From assembly GCA_000496215.1 (NCBI GenBank), contig KI543189.1:52810-73477 (forward strand): a stretch of 20,668 bases of DNA. The letters are read 5' to 3'. This document shows positions 20,050-20,668 of the stretch, one piece after another. Each line of letters begins with the position of its first letter. The first letter of the stretch is position 1. Both the position numbers and the translations under genes were made by a program. The notes under the pieces were generated by a model. That model ran no database searches. It saw only the letters and a list, made by a program, of their open reading frames with translations, and was not told the DNA's origin. This DNA comes from an uncultured archaeon A07HN63. GTDB taxonomy: Archaea; Halobacteriota; Halobacteria; Halobacteriales; Haloferacaceae.

Positions 20050-20668
20050 AGGAGCTAGAACGCGACCTTGGACTGTTTTCGGTGCTGGCGATCAGTATCG
20101 GCGCGATGATCGGCAGTGGAATCTTCATTCTGCCGGCACTGGCACTCAAGATCGCTGGCCCGGCGGTGATCCTCGCGTATCTGCTGGCTGGTGTTCTCGT
20201 TATCCCGGCAGCCCTGTCGAAATCCGAGATGGCCACCGCGATGCCCGAGGCCGGTGGGACCTACATCTATATCGAGCGCGGGATGGGACCGCTTCTCGGC
20301 ACAGTTGCCGGTATCGGAACCTGGTTTTCGCTCTCGTTCAAGAGCGCGCTCGCACTCGTCGGCGGCGTTCCATACCTGCTGTTGCTGTTCGATCTACCGC
20401 TCAAACCGGTCGCGCTCGGGCTCGCAACGCTTCTCATCTTGGTCAATATCCTCGGGGCGAAACAGACCGGTCGACTCCAGCTTGGGATCGTGATCATCAT
20501 GCTGGCGGCACTGGGGTGGTTCGCCGCTGGAAGCGCGCCGACCGTCCAGTCGACAAACTATGCGAACTTCTTCGCTGATGGCATCGGTGGCCTCCTTGCG
20601 GCGACCGGGCTGGTCTTCGTCTCCTACGCCGGCGTGACGAAGGTCGCCAGTGTCGCCGAGGAGGTCGA
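20046..20668 (+). CDS. APC-superfamily amino acid permease, 3' end outside window
   Basis: 207 codons from MKELERDLGLFSVLAISIGA; the frame is open at the window end. The first helix carries the substrate-binding glycine motif GAMIGSGIF (19-27), typical of the amino acid-polyamine-organocation family. PEAGGTYIYIERGMGPLLGT marks the loop and helix 3, and SYAGVTKVASVAEEV the helix 6 region, which in APC transporters contributes to the substrate site. Haloarchaeal members of this type often have one or two UspA domains at the C-terminus, which would lie beyond the window. Uptake or exchange of amino acids across the cell membrane is the expected role. The divergent Lrp-type regulator is a probable controller. 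Confidence 0.93.
   Translation, partial: MKELERDLGLFSVLAISIGAMIGSGIFILPALALKIAGPAVILAYLLAGVLVIPAALSKSEMATAMPEAGGTYIYIERGMGPLLGTVAGIGTWFSLSFKSALALVGGVPYLLLLFDLPLKPVALGLATLLILVNILGAKQTGRLQLGIVIIMLAALGWFAAGSAPTVQSTNYANFFADGIGGLLAATGLVFVSYAGVTKVASVAEEV

Noticed and set aside
1..20668. tRNA, rRNA, CRISPR array, insertion sequence, phage or defence genes
   Set aside because: I looked for tRNA T-loop motifs, regularly spaced repeats, transposase or integrase motifs, and nuclease or helicase domains, and saw none. By eye, weak or degenerate examples could be missed.

Overview
The window reads as chromosomal DNA of a halophilic archaeon (class Halobacteria). The evidence is high GC with C/G-rich third codon positions, strongly acidic proteins, TATA-type promoters about 25-30 nt ahead of start codons with few Shine-Dalgarno sites (leaderless mRNAs), Tat and lipobox export signals, and many short haloarchaeal lineage-specific families. 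No rRNA, tRNA, CRISPR array, insertion sequence or phage gene was found. The species cannot be fixed from this sequence.

Layout. 1-2161: the 3' part of a GIDE-like membrane protein gene, then two overlapping tandem genes for bacterial-PH-type membrane proteins. 2162-5014: small or unclassified haloarchaeal proteins, namely a 42-aa single-span protein, a 72-aa soluble protein, a DUF7124-like protein on the minus strand, a probable frameshifted small membrane protein gene (3573-3781), an exported protein with a CGVC motif, and a 97-aa two-span membrane protein. 5084-8768: a membrane-anchored FG-GAP/PQQ-like beta-propeller protein diverges from a large polytopic membrane protein. The latter is followed by a small membrane protein and a two-domain winged-helix regulator with overlapping ends. 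8860-10882: a LolA/DUF4367-like lipoprotein converges on a soluble chemotaxis transducer. 11081-12840: a polytopic membrane protein, then a second regulator-plus-small-membrane-protein pair (winged helix and DUF7521-like).

13106-17429: a Tat lipoprotein, a Bcp-type peroxiredoxin that keeps only one cysteine, a short-chain dehydrogenase, a DJ-1/PfpI (Hsp31-like) protein, two unclassified acidic proteins, and NikR with its nickel-site residues intact. 17697-20668: an unlisted 58-aa membrane protein, a DUF2250-like protein with a duplicated winged-helix module, an Lrp/AsnC regulator, and, after an AT-rich control region, a 96-aa frame that overlaps the start of an APC-superfamily amino acid permease cut by the window end.

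How the parts may work together. Most genes look like single-gene or two-gene transcription units. The clearest functional links are the PH pair, the two regulator/small-membrane-protein pairs, and the Lrp regulator beside the permease. The most interesting DNA-level signals are inverted repeats placed on or beside TATA boxes. These are an interrupted dyad over the Lrp promoter, a perfect 14-bp palindrome just after the TATA box of the second regulator pair, a dyad between the TATA box and presumed start of the permease transcript, and a dyad covering the DJ-1 start codon. I found no complete multi-gene system that I can call new. The best candidates are the repeated regulator/membrane-protein pairing, the small unlisted genes and the putative operators.
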